Source: Motilibacter deserti
GTDB lineage: Bacteria > Actinomycetota > Actinomycetes > Motilibacterales > Motilibacteraceae
Direction of reading: 5' to 3'
Assembly: GCF_011250635.1 (NCBI RefSeq)
Contig: NZ_JAANNP010000003.1
Location: 266,121-330,120 of the forward strand
Length of the DNA: 64,000 nt
Positions 45,569 through 61,833 of the stretch are shown here, one piece after another. The notes under the pieces were generated by a model, which did no database searches, had not been told where the DNA came from, and saw only the letters and a program-made list of their open reading frames with translations. The translations under genes and the position numbers were made by a program. Each line of letters begins with the position of its first letter. Position 1 is the stretch's first letter.

Positions 45569-45896
45569 ACCTGGTAGCCTTTCAGATCGACCCGTCCGCC
45601 TCGACACGAGTGCTCTGCCGTTCGTCGGCCGAGCGCCCCGCCGGGACGGACGCGCAAGCGGAGGGCCTCCTCCCACCTGCGGCTCCCGACCCCGGTCGGA
45701 GGGGCGCCAGGTCCGGTCCAGCGTCGCACGCGGAATCGCGGGCGGCGTCGCGGGCGTTCCCTCGTGCAGGGACGCGCCCGCCCGGTCGGGAGGACGTCTG
45801 CCGTACGCGGCGGACCCCCGGCCCCTCGCCGGACGGCTCGCGCAGGTCATGCAGGCCCTGCAGGTCCCGCCCCGTTCCCGGCTAGAGGAGAGCAGC
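45569..45896. other. Long leader region of infC
   Basis: About 330 bases between the divergent DUF1844 gene and infC. No credible gene. It is GC-rich with several short inverted repeats, and ends with the GAGGAG ribosome site (45885-45890). Leaders of infC-rpmI-rplT operons are often regulatory in bacteria (L20 or IF3 feedback), but I could not assign a specific structure. Confidence 0.55.
45575..45580 (+). promoter_or_regulatory. Candidate -10 of the infC-rpmI-rplT operon
   Basis: TAGCCT fits TANNNT and is placed just outside the divergent DUF1844 start. If used, the transcript would carry an untranslated leader of about 310 bases before infC. Confidence 0.35.
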
Positions 45897-46556
45897 ATCA
45901 GCACTGAGCCCCGCATCAACGACCGGATCCGTGTGCCCGAGGTCCGGCTCGTGGGCCCCAATGGCGAGCAGGTCGGCATCGTGCGCATCGAGGACGCGTT
46001 GCGTCTCGCGCAGGAGTCCGACCTCGACCTCGTGGAGGTCGCTCCCATGGCCCGCCCGCCGGTGGCCAAGCTCATGGACTACGGGAAGTTCAAGTACGAG
46101 TCCGCGATGAAGGAGCGTGAGTCCCGGCGCAACCAGGCTCACACCATCATCAAGGAGATGAAGCTCCGCCCGAAGATCGACGCTCACGACTATGACACCA
46201 AGAAGGGTCACGTCGTGCGCTTCCTCAATGCGGGCGACAAGGTCAAGATCACGATCATGTTCCGCGGTCGTGAGCAGTCCCGGCCCGAGCTCGGCTACCG
46301 CCTGCTGCAGAAGCTCGCGGAGGACGTGCAGGAGCTCGGCTTCATCGAGTCCGCGCCCAAGCAGGACGGGCGCAACATGATCATGGTGCTGGGGCCGCAC
46401 AAGAAGAAGGTCGAGGCGATGGCCGAGGCGCGCGAGGCGAAGGCCCGCCGCGCCCAGGGCGACGCCCCGGTCGACGGAGCAGTCGACGCAGCGACGGACG
46501 ACGGCGCGCGCGAGACCGCTTCGGTGGCCGCCGACGAGGCGACCAGCGTCGAGTAG
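45897..46556 (+). CDS. infC: Translation initiation factor IF-3 with ATC start codon
   Basis: IF-3 binds the 30S subunit and rejects non-canonical start codons. The 219 residues include [17 protein letters not shown], the linker region [16 protein letters not shown] and the C-domain [14 protein letters not shown] and [10 protein letters not shown], plus an acidic Ala-rich tail of about 35 residues. No ATG, GTG or TTG is at the right place: GAGGAG (45885-45890) lies 6 bases before ATC at 45897, which begins the conserved [10 protein letters not shown]. An in-frame ATG at 45849 has no ribosome site. ATC or ATT starts in infC are the known basis of self-control. Confidence 0.93.
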   Translation: MSTEPRINDRIRVPEVRLVGPNGEQVGIVRIEDALRLAQESDLDLVEVAPMARPPVAKLMDYGKFKYESAMKERESRRNQAHTIIKEMKLRPKIDAHDYDTKKGHVVRFLNAGDKVKITIMFRGREQSRPELGYRLLQKLAEDVQELGFIESAPKQDGRNMIMVLGPHKKKVEAMAEAREAKARRAQGDAPVDGAVDAATDDGARETASVAADEATSVE

Positions 46557-46596
46557 CCCTCAGCGGCACAGCGCGGCGAAGACCCGCACGCACGAC

Positions 46597-46627
46597 CCCC
46601 GCCCCGGCGGCTCTCGCCGAGGCGGGG
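46597..46627 (+). promoter_or_regulatory. Hairpin between infC and rpmI
   Basis: Arms 46597-46609 and 46615-46627 form 13 positions with one mismatch around a 5-base loop, 39 bases before the rpmI ATG. It may be an attenuator, an RNA-processing site or a ribosomal-protein binding site. No T tract follows. Confidence 0.45.
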
Positions 46628-46665
46628 TGCAGCACGTACTGACGACTTGTGAGGAGACCGGCCCG

Positions 46666-46860
46666 ATGCCGAAGAACAAGACCCACAGTGGCGCCAAGAA
46701 GCGCTTCCGTGTGACCGGAACCGGCAAGATCATGCGTGGTCAGGCGGGCCGCAGGCACCTGTTCGAGCACAAGCCGTCGACGCTGACCCGCCGCCTCTAC
46801 GACGAGGTCGTCGTGGCGCCGGCGGACGCGAAGAAGATCAAGAAGATGCTCGGCCGCTGA
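46666..46860 (+). CDS. rpmI: Ribosomal protein L35 (bL35)
   Basis: The 64 residues match bL35 throughout: [28 protein letters not shown] and a basic C-terminus KKIKKMLGR. The ATG at 46666 has GAGGAGA 8 bases upstream; an earlier in-frame start at 46627 is not used by relatives. Second gene of infC-rpmI-rplT. Confidence 0.97.
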   Translation: MPKNKTHSGAKKRFRVTGTGKIMRGQAGRRHLFEHKPSTLTRRLYDEVVVAPADAKKIKKMLGR

Positions 46861-46889
46861 CGCAGCAGCCACCACCCCGTCCGACCCCG

Positions 46890-46911
46890 GCGGGCGAGGA
46901 CCCTCGCCCGC
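46890..46911 (+). promoter_or_regulatory. Small hairpin between rpmI and rplT
   Basis: Arms 46890-46898 and 46903-46911 are perfect 9-bp complements around a 4-base loop, 20 bases before the rplT GTG. It could be a processing or feedback site in the ribosomal-protein transcript. Confidence 0.4.
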
Positions 46912-46931
46912 AGCACTGAGGAGAACTTTCC

Positions 46932-47321
46932 GTGGCACGCGTCAAGGCCGGCGTCCATTCGTCGAAGAAGCGCCGCACCGTCCTGGAGCAGGCGAGCGGC
47001 TACCGCGGGCAGCGCTCGCGGCTCTACCGCAAGGCGAAGGAGCAGGTCACCCACTCGCTCGTCTACGCCTACCGCGACCGCAAGAAGCGCAAGGGCGACT
47101 TCCGCCAGCTGTGGATCCAGCGCATCAACGCGGCGGCCCGCGAGCAGGGCATGACCTACAACCGCTTCATCCAGGGCCTCAAGGCCGCTGAGATCGAGGT
47201 CGACCGCCGCATGCTCGCCGAGCTCGCGGTCAACGACCCGACCGCGTTCAAGGCGCTCGTCGAGGTCGCCCGTGCCGCCCTCCCGGCCGCCGCCCCCGCG
47301 GCCGCCGAGAGCGCCGCCTGA
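46932..47321 (+). CDS. rplT: Ribosomal protein L20 (bL20)
   Basis: An early-assembly 50S protein that in other bacteria also represses its own operon. The 129 residues: [57 protein letters not shown], then the C-terminal part and an Ala-rich tail. The start is GTG with GAGGAGA upstream. A strong hairpin follows. Confidence 0.97.
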   Translation: MARVKAGVHSSKKRRTVLEQASGYRGQRSRLYRKAKEQVTHSLVYAYRDRKKRKGDFRQLWIQRINAAAREQGMTYNRFIQGLKAAEIEVDRRMLAELAVNDPTAFKALVEVARAALPAAAPAAAESAA

Positions 47322-47335
47322 GCAAGCCTTCCGTC

Positions 47336-47372
47336 GGCCCGGCGGGGACGCGTCACGCGCCCCCGCCGGGCC
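47336..47372 (+). terminator. 12-bp hairpin after rplT
   Basis: Arms 47336-47347 and 47361-47372 are perfectly complementary around a 13-base loop that can itself fold. It begins 15 bases after the rplT stop. Because the next gene starts only 14 bases after it, it may be partial or regulatory. Confidence 0.6.
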
Positions 47373-47385
47373 CGGAGAGCATCGA

Positions 47386-48261
47386 GTGCCCATCAACGAC
47401 CCGCGGCCCCCGCGCCCGCACGACGGGCCCGCGTCGCTCGTGACCTCACTGCGCAGCCCGCGGGTCGCGGCCGCGCGCCGGCTGGCCAAGCGGGCCTTCC
47501 GCACCGCTGACCGTCGCTTCCTCGCCGAAGGCCCGCAGGCCGTCCGGGAGGCGCTGGCCTGCACGCCCGACCGCGTCGTCGAGGTCCTCGTCACCGACGA
47601 GCTGGCCGGCCGCCTCCCCGAGCTCGTCGCCGCCGCGCGCGAAGCGGACGTGCCCGTCACCCGGGTCAGTGGCGAGGTGCTGGCGTCCGTCGCGCAGACG
47701 GTGACGCCGCAGGGCATCCTCGCGGTCTGCGGCTTCGTGGACCGCCCGCTCGAGCAGGCGCTGGCGCCGCAGCCGCGCCTGGTCGCCGTGCTGGCCAACG
47801 TCCGCGATCCCGGCAACGCCGGGACGGTGCTGCGCGCGGCCGACGCCGCCGGTGCCGACGCCGTCGTGCTGACCGACGCCTCGGTCGACGTCTACAACGG
47901 CAAGTGCGTGCGCGCCACCGCCGGCAGCCTCTTCCACCTTCCCGTCGTGGCGGGCGTTCCCGCGCCGGATGCCGTCACCGCGCTGCGGGCATCCGGGCTG
48001 CGGGTCGTCGCGGCCGACGGCAAGGGCCGCGACCTCGACGCCGCGGATCGCGCGGGCGACCTCGACGCCCCGACGGCCTGGGTCTTCGGCAACGAGGCGT
48101 GGGGCCTGCCGGACGCCCTGCTCGAGCTCGTCGACGACGTGCTCGCCGTGCCGATCCACGGGCGCGCCGAGAGCCTCAACCTGGCCACCGCCGCCGCCGT
48201 GTGCCTGTACGCCTCGGCCCGCGCCCAGCGGGCCGTCCCGAGCGCCTCCGCGGACTCCTGA
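47386..48261 (+). CDS. TrmH/SpoU-family rRNA 2'-O-methyltransferase
   Basis: A SAM-dependent RNA ribose methyltransferase of 291 residues. An N-terminal L30e-like substrate domain (RRFLAEGPQAVREAL) is followed by the knotted SPOUT domain: ANVRDPGNAGTVLRAADAAG (motif 1), VFGNEAWGLP (motif 2) and VPIHGRAESLNLATAAAVCLY (motif 3), all intact. The position after rplT matches tsnR-like genes of M. tuberculosis. The GTG at 47386 has GGAGAG upstream. The target is probably 23S rRNA; the exact base is not deducible. Confidence 0.93.
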   Translation: MPINDPRPPRPHDGPASLVTSLRSPRVAAARRLAKRAFRTADRRFLAEGPQAVREALACTPDRVVEVLVTDELAGRLPELVAAAREADVPVTRVSGEVLASVAQTVTPQGILAVCGFVDRPLEQALAPQPRLVAVLANVRDPGNAGTVLRAADAAGADAVVLTDASVDVYNGKCVRATAGSLFHLPVVAGVPAPDAVTALRASGLRVVAADGKGRDLDAADRAGDLDAPTAWVFGNEAWGLPDALLELVDDVLAVPIHGRAESLNLATAAAVCLYASARAQRAVPSASADS

Positions 48262-48263
48262 TC

Positions 48264-50743
<2,480 letters not shown>

Positions 50744-50744
50744 C

Positions 50745-53231
50745 GTGCGGGTGCCGCTGTCGTGGCTGCGGGAGCACGTCGACGTCCCCGCCGAGCACAC
50801 CGCGCGCGACGTGGCCGAGCGCCTCGTCCGCGCCGGCCTCGAGGTCGAGGGCATCGAGCCGGTCGGCGACGTCTCCGGCCCGGTCGTCGTCGGCCAGGTC
50901 GTCTCCTTCGTCGACGAGCCGCAGAAGAAGAAGACCATCCGCTGGTGCCAGGTCCGCGTGGCCGAGGGCGAGGAGCCGCGCGGCATCGTCTGCGGCGCGC
51001 TGAACTTCGCACCCGGCGACAAGGTCGTGGTCTCGCTACCGGGCGCCGTGCTGCACGGCGGCTTCGAGATCGCGGCGCGCAAGACCTACGGGCACGTCAG
51101 CGACGGCATGATCTGCTCCTCGACCGAGCTGGGCATCGGTGAGGACGGGTCGGGAGGCATCGTCGTGCTCCCGCCCGACGCGCCGGTCGGCGCGGACGCC
51201 GCGGACTACCTGCAGCTGCGCGACGAGGTCCTCGACATCACGCCCACCCCGGACCGCGGCTACGCCCTCTCGGTGCGCGGCATCGCGCGCGAGCTCGCCG
51301 CGGCGTACTCCGTGCCCTTGCGCGACCCCGCCGACATCGAGCCGGCGACGAGCGACGACCCCGTGTGGCCCGTGCGCATCGAGGACTCCACCGGCTGCGA
51401 CCGCTTCGTCGCGCGCGGCATCGTCGGCCTCGACCCCGCCCGCCCGACCCCCGCGTGGATGAGCCGTCGGCTGGCGCTGGCGGGCATGCGCTCGGTGAGC
51501 CTCGCGGTGGACGTCACGAACTACGTGATGCTCGAGCTGGGCCAGCCGCTGCACGCCTACGACATGCGCAAGCTGCAGGGCGCGATCGTCGTACGCCGCG
51601 CGCTGCCCGACGAGCGCATCGAGACCCTCGACGGCACCAAGCGCGAGCTCGACCAGGACGACCTCGTCATCTCCGACGAGAGCGGCGCCATCGGCGTCGC
51701 GGGCGTCATGGGCGGCGCGTCGACCGAGATCTCGGGCGCGACCACCGACATCGTGCTCGAGGCCGCCCACTTCGAGGCGGCCGTCGTGTCGCGGGGGAGC
51801 CGCCGGCACGGCCTGCTCAGCGAGGCCTCGCGCCGCTTCGAGCGGGGCGTCGACCCGGCGCTGCCGCCGGTCGCGGCCCAGCGCGCGGTCGACCTGCTCG
51901 TGCAGCTGGGCGGCGCGACCGTCGAGGACGGCGTGACCGACGCCGGCTCGCCCGTCCTGCCCGCCACCCTGCGGGTGCCGGTCGACCTGCCGGCCCGCGT
52001 CGTCGGCGTGGACTACACCCGCGACGAGGTCGTGCGCGCGCTCGAGGGCGTCGGGTGCCGGGTCGAGCCCGACCCCGCCGCCCCGGACCAGCTGCTCGTC
52101 ACTCCGCCGTCCTGGCGCGGCGACCTCGCCGCACCGTTCGACCTCGTCGAGGAGGTCGCCCGCCTCGACGGCTACGACCGCATCCCCTCGGTGCTGCCGC
52201 TCCCGCCGGCGAGCGCGGGCCTCACCGAGCACCAGCGCGCCCGGCGCCGGGTGGGCCGTGCCCTCGCCGCCGCCGGCTTCGTCGAGGCCCCGAGCTACCC
52301 GTTCCTCGGCGACGCCGACCTCGACGCGCTGGGGCTGTCCGCCGACGACCCGCGCCGGCGCACGCTGCGGCTGGCGAACCCGCTCTCCGCGGAGCAGCCG
52401 GCGCTGCGTACGACGCTCCTGCCGGGGCTGCTCGCCGCGCTGCGGCGCAACGTCGCCCGCGGCGCCGTCGACGTGGCGCTCTTCGAGACCGGGCTGGTGT
52501 TCCGGGTCGACGACGGCCCGCTGCCGCAGGCCCCGCGGCTGGGCGTGGACCGCCGCCCGACCGAGGAGGAGCTCGCGGCGCTCGAGGCCGCGCTGCCCCG
52601 CCAGCCGCGCCGCGTCGGCGCCGTGCTCGCCGGCCACCTGCGGAGGCCGGGCTGGTGGGGGCCGGGCGAGCCCGCGCTCTGGGCCGACGCGATCGACGCC
52701 GCGCGCACCGTCACCGGCGCGGTGGGCGTCGCGCTGGACGTGCGCGCCGACGACCACGCGCCCTGGCACCCGGGCCGCTGCGCCGCGCTGCTCGTCGGGG
52801 GCACGGTCGTGGGCCACGCCGGGGAGCTGCACCCACGCGTCGTCGAGGCGCTCGGCCTGCCCGAGCGCACCTGCGCCATGGAGCTCGACCTCGACCTCGT
52901 GATGGCCGACCTGCCCGGCCCCGTCCCCGCTCCGCGGCTCTCGACCTACCCGGTCGCGACCCAGGACGTCGCGCTCGTCGTCGACACCGGCGTCCCGGCG
53001 GCCGACGTCGAGGCCGCGCTGCGGGCCGGCGCCGGGGGCTTGCTGGAGCAGGTGCGCCTCTTCGACGTCTACAAGGGCGCCGGGATCCCCGAGGGCAAGC
53101 GGTCATTGGCCTACCGGCTCTGGGTACGCGCCGAGGACCGCACCCTCACCGCCGAGGAGGCATCCGCCGCCCGCGACGCCGCCGTGGCGGAGGCGGGCCG
53201 CCGGACGGGCGCGGTGCTGCGCGGGGCATGA
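50745..53231 (+). CDS. pheT: Phenylalanine-tRNA ligase beta chain
   Basis: The 828 residues have the long-form layout: an N-terminal [13 protein letters not shown], a tRNA-binding OB domain (about 40-150, with [20 protein letters not shown]), the B3/B4 editing domain, B5, the catalytic-like core, and a C-terminal FDX-ACB domain starting [16 protein letters not shown]. The start is GTG. The stop overlaps the SDR gene start. Confidence 0.96.
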   Translation: MRVPLSWLREHVDVPAEHTARDVAERLVRAGLEVEGIEPVGDVSGPVVVGQVVSFVDEPQKKKTIRWCQVRVAEGEEPRGIVCGALNFAPGDKVVVSLPGAVLHGGFEIAARKTYGHVSDGMICSSTELGIGEDGSGGIVVLPPDAPVGADAADYLQLRDEVLDITPTPDRGYALSVRGIARELAAAYSVPLRDPADIEPATSDDPVWPVRIEDSTGCDRFVARGIVGLDPARPTPAWMSRRLALAGMRSVSLAVDVTNYVMLELGQPLHAYDMRKLQGAIVVRRALPDERIETLDGTKRELDQDDLVISDESGAIGVAGVMGGASTEISGATTDIVLEAAHFEAAVVSRGSRRHGLLSEASRRFERGVDPALPPVAAQRAVDLLVQLGGATVEDGVTDAGSPVLPATLRVPVDLPARVVGVDYTRDEVVRALEGVGCRVEPDPAAPDQLLVTPPSWRGDLAAPFDLVEEVARLDGYDRIPSVLPLPPASAGLTEHQRARRRVGRALAAAGFVEAPSYPFLGDADLDALGLSADDPRRRTLRLANPLSAEQPALRTTLLPGLLAALRRNVARGAVDVALFETGLVFRVDDGPLPQAPRLGVDRRPTEEELAALEAALPRQPRRVGAVLAGHLRRPGWWGPGEPALWADAIDAARTVTGAVGVALDVRADDHAPWHPGRCAALLVGGTVVGHAGELHPRVVEALGLPERTCAMELDLDLVMADLPGPVPAPRLSTYPVATQDVALVVDTGVPAADVEAALRAGAGGLLEQVRLFDVYKGAGIPEGKRSLAYRLWVRAEDRTLTAEEASAARDAAVAEAGRRTGAVLRGA

Positions 53232-54040
53232 CCGCGCCGTCCAGGGTCGCCGTGGTCTCGGGGGCGACGGGCGGGATCGGCCGCGCCGTCGCCCTCGGCC
53301 TCGCCCGGGCCGGGCTGGCCGTCGGGCTGCTGGGCCGCGACCCGCAGCGGCTCGAAGCGGTTCGGTCCCAGGTCGCGGCTGAGGGCGCGACGGTCGTAGC
53401 CGTGTCGGGCGACCTGACCCGTCGCGAGGACGTCGAGCGGGCGGTGGCCGAGTGCGCGGTGCTCGGCACGCCGGACCTGGTCGTCGCGGCCGCGGGGCGG
53501 ATCGAGCAGGAGGCCCAGCCGCTCTGGGAGTCCGACCCGGACGAGTGGTGGGGCGTCGTCGAGGCGAACCTGCGCGTGCCCTATCTCCTCGCCCGCGCCT
53601 TCGTGCCGGGCATGCTCGCGGCCGGCGGCGGGCGCTTCGTCGACCTCAGCTCGGGGCTCGCCGTCTCCGACCAGCCCGGCTACAGCGCCTACGCCGCCTC
53701 CAAGGCCGCGCTCTTCCGGCTGACCGGCGCGCTGCACGCTGCGGGCCACAGCCGGGGGCTGCGCGCCTTCGAGCTCGCGCCGGGCGTGGTCGCGACCGCG
53801 ATGACCGCGGGCATGGCGGTCCACCGCTCGCGACCGGCCGACCGGTGGACGGCGGGTGAGGAGGTCGCCCGCTGGGCGGTGGCGCTCGCGCGCGGGGACC
53901 TCGACGGCCTGTCCGGCCGGTTCCTCCGCGTCGACACCGACACGGTCGAGGGGCTGGCCGCGCGGGTGGCCGACGGCCTGCCCGCGGACGCCCGCACGCT
54001 CCGGCTGCGTGGCTGGGGCGCGGACGACTCGCTCGCGTGA
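53228..54040 (+). CDS. Short-chain dehydrogenase/reductase
   Basis: An NAD(P)-dependent oxidoreductase of 270 residues. The nucleotide-binding [10 protein letters not shown] is at the N-terminus, VAAAGR corresponds to the NNAG-type motif, and the catalytic Ser (DLSSGL) and Tyr-x3-Lys (YAASK) are present. Arg in the GLLGRD position after strand 2 hints at NADPH preference. The substrate is unknown. It is translationally coupled to pheT and to the next membrane-protein gene. Confidence 0.9.
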   Translation: MTAPSRVAVVSGATGGIGRAVALGLARAGLAVGLLGRDPQRLEAVRSQVAAEGATVVAVSGDLTRREDVERAVAECAVLGTPDLVVAAAGRIEQEAQPLWESDPDEWWGVVEANLRVPYLLARAFVPGMLAAGGGRFVDLSSGLAVSDQPGYSAYAASKAALFRLTGALHAAGHSRGLRAFELAPGVVATAMTAGMAVHRSRPADRWTAGEEVARWAVALARGDLDGLSGRFLRVDTDTVEGLAARVADGLPADARTLRLRGWGADDSLA

Positions 54041-54627
54041 GCGCTGTCCGCGTCTCCGCGCGCGCCTCGGCGGCCCTGGCGCCGGTGCTGCTCGTCGGCG
54101 GATGGACGCTCGCCGCTGCTCGTCAACCGAGCGGCTTCGACCCCGTTCGCGGCTCGATCAGCGCCCTCGCGGGCTCCGCGGCGACCGACCGCTGGGTCAT
54201 GACGGCGGCGCTGGCCGGGCTCGGCGTCTGCCACCTGGTGACCGCGCGCGGCCTGCGCGCGGCTCCGGCCGGCGCCCGCGGCGTGCTCGCCGTCGGCGGG
54301 GCGGCCACCCTCGCGGTCGCGGCCCTCCCGCTCCCGGTCGAGGGCGGCTCGCCCGCGCACGCCGTCGCCGCCGGGGTCGCCTTCGCAGCGCTCTCGGTGT
54401 GGCCCGTGTGCGGTCGCCCCGCGGACCAGCGCGCGCTGCCGCTGCTGCGGGCCGTTCCCGCCGTCGGCGCCGCCGCGCTGTTGACCGGCCTCGTGGCCTG
54501 GTTCGCCGTCGAGGTGGCCGCCGGAGGCGCCCGCCTCGGCCTCGCAGAGCGGCTGGCCGCCGGGGCGCAGGCGGTCTGGCCGCTCCTCGTGGTGCTGACC
54601 GCGCGCGGCGGCCCCCGCCGCGGGTAG
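54037..54627 (+). CDS. DUF998-type membrane protein
   Basis: A 196-residue membrane protein with about six helices and the N-terminal signature FDPVRGSISALAGS seen in the DUF998 family. The start is GTG overlapping the SDR stop. No function is known. It lies directly before the arginine operon but is separated from it by a 165-base gap. Confidence 0.8.
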   Translation: MSAVRVSARASAALAPVLLVGGWTLAAARQPSGFDPVRGSISALAGSAATDRWVMTAALAGLGVCHLVTARGLRAAPAGARGVLAVGGAATLAVAALPLPVEGGSPAHAVAAGVAFAALSVWPVCGRPADQRALPLLRAVPAVGAAALLTGLVAWFAVEVAAGGARLGLAERLAAGAQAVWPLLVVLTARGGPRRG

Positions 54628-54757
54628 CGGGCCGACGGCCGGCCCGGCGACGACGGCGGCGCCGTTGCTGCTCTCGTCCATGGCCGTCGGCTTCTCTCCG
54701 CCCGGACGGCGACGGCCGGGCGCTGCGCCGCGTCTGGGCGTCCGACTGTGGCCTGCT

Positions 54758-54796
54758 CTGCATGACCATGCGATATGCCGTATGATCGCTGCATGG
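54758..54796 (+). promoter_or_regulatory. Leaderless argC promoter overlapped by an ArgR-like operator
   Basis: TATGAT (54781-54786) ends 6 bases before the argC ATG, the spacing expected for a leaderless transcript. Upstream and over it are AT-rich, CAT-rich half-sites uncommon in this GC-rich DNA: GCATG-N2-CATGC (54760-54771) and further CAT/ATG steps up to GCATG at the start codon. These resemble actinobacterial ARG boxes. ArgR encoded in the same operon would repress here. Confidence 0.7.
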
Positions 54797-55836
54797 GCCT
54801 CACCGTCGCCGTCACCGGCGCCAGCGGGTACGCGGGAGGCGAGCTGCTGCGGCTGCTCGCCGCCCACCCCGAGCTCGATGTCACAACCGTCACCGCGGCC
54901 AGCTCCGCGGGCACGCCGCTGGCCGCCACCCACCCGCACCTCGCGGCCGCTCCCGGCCTCAGCGACCTGGTGCTGCGAGGGACCGACCCCGCCGAGCTCG
55001 CCGGCCACGACGTCGTCTTCCTGGCGATGCCGCACGGCCAGTCCGCCGCGGTGGCGCGCCAGCTGGAGGGCTCGTCGGCGCTCGTCGTGGACCTCGGCGC
55101 CGACCACCGGCTCTCGGACGCGGGCAAGTGGGAGTCCTACTACGGCGGCGACCACGCCGGGACCTGGCCGTACGGCCTTCCCGAGCTGGCGGGGCAGCGG
55201 GACGCGCTGCGCAGCGCACGCCGCATCGCCGCCCCGGGCTGCTACCCGACCTCCGTCGCCCTGGGGCTGGCGCCGCTCCTCGCCGCGGGGCTGGTCGAGC
55301 CCACGGACGTGGTCGTCGTCGCCGCCAGCGGCACCTCGGGCGCGGGGCGCTCGGCGAAGGTCGGGCTGCTCGGCTCGGAGGTGATGGGCGCGGTCACGGC
55401 CTACAAGGCCGGGGGTGCCCACCAGCACACCCCGGAGATGGAGCAGACGCTCGGCGCCGTGGCCGGAGCCCCGGTCACGCTGTCGTTCACCCCGCTGCTC
55501 GCGCCGATGCCGCGCGGGATCCTCGCCACGAGCACCGCCGTGCTGAAGCCGGGCGTCACGACGGCGCAGCTGCGCGCGGCGATGCAGGCCGCGTACGCCG
55601 ACGAGCTGTTCGTCACGCTGCTCCCCGAGGGCGCCTGGCCGACGACGGCGGCGACGGCGGGCTCGAACTCCGCCCACCTGCAGGTGGCGGCCGACACGCA
55701 CGCCGGCCGTGCGGTCGTGACCGTCGCGATCGACAACCTCGGCAAGGGCGCCGCGGGCCAGGCGCTGCAGTGCGCCAACATCGCGCTCGGGCTGCCCGAG
55801 GCGACCGGCCTCCCCGTGGTGGGGGTGGCACCGTGA
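54793..55836 (+). CDS. argC: N-acetyl-gamma-glutamyl-phosphate reductase
   Basis: Third step of arginine synthesis, NADPH-dependent. The 347 residues start [20 protein letters not shown] (nucleotide-binding) and include the catalytic Cys in [14 protein letters not shown] and the loop [11 protein letters not shown]. The ATG at 54793 is chosen over the ATG at 54775 because the former follows a -10 at leaderless distance and gives the family N-terminus. First of argC-J-B-D-F-R. Confidence 0.96.
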   Translation: MGLTVAVTGASGYAGGELLRLLAAHPELDVTTVTAASSAGTPLAATHPHLAAAPGLSDLVLRGTDPAELAGHDVVFLAMPHGQSAAVARQLEGSSALVVDLGADHRLSDAGKWESYYGGDHAGTWPYGLPELAGQRDALRSARRIAAPGCYPTSVALGLAPLLAAGLVEPTDVVVVAASGTSGAGRSAKVGLLGSEVMGAVTAYKAGGAHQHTPEMEQTLGAVAGAPVTLSFTPLLAPMPRGILATSTAVLKPGVTTAQLRAAMQAAYADELFVTLLPEGAWPTTAATAGSNSAHLQVAADTHAGRAVVTVAIDNLGKGAAGQALQCANIALGLPEATGLPVVGVAP

Positions 55837-56984
55837 GCGTGACCGCCGCTTCGGGGTTCCGCGCTTCCGGTGTCGTCGCCGGCCTCAAGGCCAGCGGCAA
55901 CGCGGACGTCGCGCTCGTCGTCAACGACGGCCCGTCCCACGCGGCCGCGGCCGTCTTCACCGCCAACCGCTGCAAGGCGCACCCGGTCACGTGGAGCCAG
56001 CAGGTGGTCGCCGACGGGCGGGTCGACGCCGTGCTGCTCAACTCCGGCGGCGCCAACTGCTACACGGGCAGCCAGGGCTTCTTGACGGTGCACCGCTCGG
56101 CCGAGCACGCCGCGCAGCTGACCGGCACGAGCGCGGGCGACGTCGTCGTGTGCTCGACCGGTCTCATCGGCGAGCAGCTCGACACGGACCGCCTGCTGGC
56201 GGGCGTCACCGCCGCAGCACAGGCGCTCGCTGCCGACGGCGGCCCGGCCGCGGCGCGCGCCATCATGACGACCGACACCCGCCCGAAGGAGGCCGTCGCC
56301 GGGGGCGACGGCTGGGTCGTCGGCGGCATGGCGAAGGGCGCGGGCATGCTCGCCCCGGCGCTGGCCACGATGCTCGTGGTGCTGACGACGGACGCCGACG
56401 TCGACGCGGAGACGTGCGATCGGGCGCTCCGTGCCGCCACTCGCACCACCTTCGACCGCCTGGACTCCGACGGCTGCATGTCCACCAACGACACCGTCCT
56501 GCTGATGGCGAGCGGTGCTTCGGGGATCTCGCCTTCCTACGACGACTTCGCCGAGGCCGTGCGCGCGCTCTGCGCGGACCTCGCGCAGCAGCTGCTGTCC
56601 GACGCAGAGGGCGCCAAGCACGACATCGCCGTCGAGGTCGTCGGGGCGGCCAGCGAGCAGGACGGCGTCGACGTCGGGCGCGCCATCGCCCGCAGCAACC
56701 TGCTCAAGTGCGCGATCTACGGCGAGGACCCCAACTGGGGGCGGGTGCTCGCGGCGGTCGGCACGACGCAGGCGCAGTTCGACCCGCAGCAGGTCGACGT
56801 CTCCTTCCAGGGGGTCAAGGTGTGCGTCGCCGGTGAGCCCGGCGAGCCGCGCGACCTCGTGCGCTTCGACGGGCGCGACGTGTCCATCCGGGTCGACCTG
56901 CACGCAGGCCCGGAGTCGGTGACCATCTGGACCAACGACCTGACGGTCGACTACGTCCACGAGAACTCGGCGTACTCCACATGA
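55833..56984 (+). CDS. argJ: Glutamate N-acetyltransferase ArgJ
   Basis: Recycles the acetyl group from N-acetylornithine to glutamate; some members also use acetyl-CoA. The 383 residues are cleaved autocatalytically at the Ala-Thr bond of [14 protein letters not shown], with Thr179 the new N-terminal nucleophile. Other motifs: [21 protein letters not shown] and [11 protein letters not shown]. The GTG overlaps the argC stop. With argJ present no argE is needed. Confidence 0.96.
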   Translation: MSVTAASGFRASGVVAGLKASGNADVALVVNDGPSHAAAAVFTANRCKAHPVTWSQQVVADGRVDAVLLNSGGANCYTGSQGFLTVHRSAEHAAQLTGTSAGDVVVCSTGLIGEQLDTDRLLAGVTAAAQALAADGGPAAARAIMTTDTRPKEAVAGGDGWVVGGMAKGAGMLAPALATMLVVLTTDADVDAETCDRALRAATRTTFDRLDSDGCMSTNDTVLLMASGASGISPSYDDFAEAVRALCADLAQQLLSDAEGAKHDIAVEVVGAASEQDGVDVGRAIARSNLLKCAIYGEDPNWGRVLAAVGTTQAQFDPQQVDVSFQGVKVCVAGEPGEPRDLVRFDGRDVSIRVDLHAGPESVTIWTNDLTVDYVHENSAYST

Positions 56985-57864
56985 GCGGCACCGCGCGCGA
57001 CCGGCAGTTGGCGCTGTCGAAGGCCGCGACGCTCGTCGAGGCGCTGCCCTGGCTCAAGCGCTTCGCCGGCCGCACCGTCGTCATCAAGTACGGCGGCAAC
57101 GCGATGATCGACGAGGGCCTCAAGGCGTCCTTCGCAGCCGACGTGGTCTTCCTCAAGCACGCCGGCCTGCGCCCCGTCGTCGTCCACGGCGGCGGCCCGC
57201 AGGTCACGGCCGCCCTGGACCGGCTCGGCATCGACACGGTGTTCACCGGCGGGCTGCGCGTGACGACGCCCGAGGCCATGGACGTCGTGCGCATGGTGCT
57301 GGTCGGGCAGGTGCAGCGCGAGGTCGTCGGGCTCGTGAACGCGCACGGCTCGTTCGCCGTGGGCCTGTCGGGGGAGGACGGCCGGCTCTTCACCGCCGAG
57401 CGCACCATGGCCGTCGTGGACGGCAAGCCGGTCGACGTCGGCCTGGTCGGCGACATCGTGCGGGTCGAGCCCGAGGTCGTCGAGGGGCTGCTCGCCGACG
57501 GCCGCATCCCGGTCGTGACCAGCATCGCCCGCGGGGACGGCGGCGAGGTCTACAACGTCAACGCCGACATCGCGGCCGCCGCGCTCGCCGTGGCGCTGCA
57601 GGCCGAGAAGCTCGTCGTGCTCACCGACGTCGAGGGCCTCTACGCCGACTGGCCCAGCACCGAAGAGGTGCTGAGCTCGGTGGACGCCGACTCGCTCGAG
57701 GCGATGCTGCCGACGCTGTCATCGGGCATGGTCCCCAAGATGCAGGCCTGCCTGCGCGCCGTCCGGGGCGGCGTGCCCAAGGCGCACGTGCTCGACGGGC
57801 GCGTGCCCCATTCGGTGTTGCTCGAGGTGTTCACCGACGAAGGCGTCGGGACGGAGGTCACAGC

Positions 57865-57868
<4 letters not shown>
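56981..57868 (+). CDS. argB: Acetylglutamate kinase
   Basis: Phosphorylates N-acetylglutamate. The 295 residues include VIKYGGNAM (ATP site), [13 protein letters not shown] and [20 protein letters not shown]. The extended N-terminal helix (residues 1-25, ending EALPWLKRF) is the feature linked to hexamers inhibited by arginine. It overlaps argJ and argD. Confidence 0.96.
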
Positions 57869-60552
<2,684 letters not shown>

Positions 60553-60615
60553 CGCCGAGTCGGCGCCGGTACGCAAGACTTCCCCCAACTCGCATCGCAG
60601 AAGGAGAAACCGCAC

Positions 60616-61829
<1,214 letters not shown>

Positions 61830-61833
<4 letters not shown>

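Noticed and set aside
45849-45896. ATG at 45849 as infC start
   Set aside because: It has no ribosome site and would add 16 residues not seen in the family, while a perfect site precedes the ATC at 45897.
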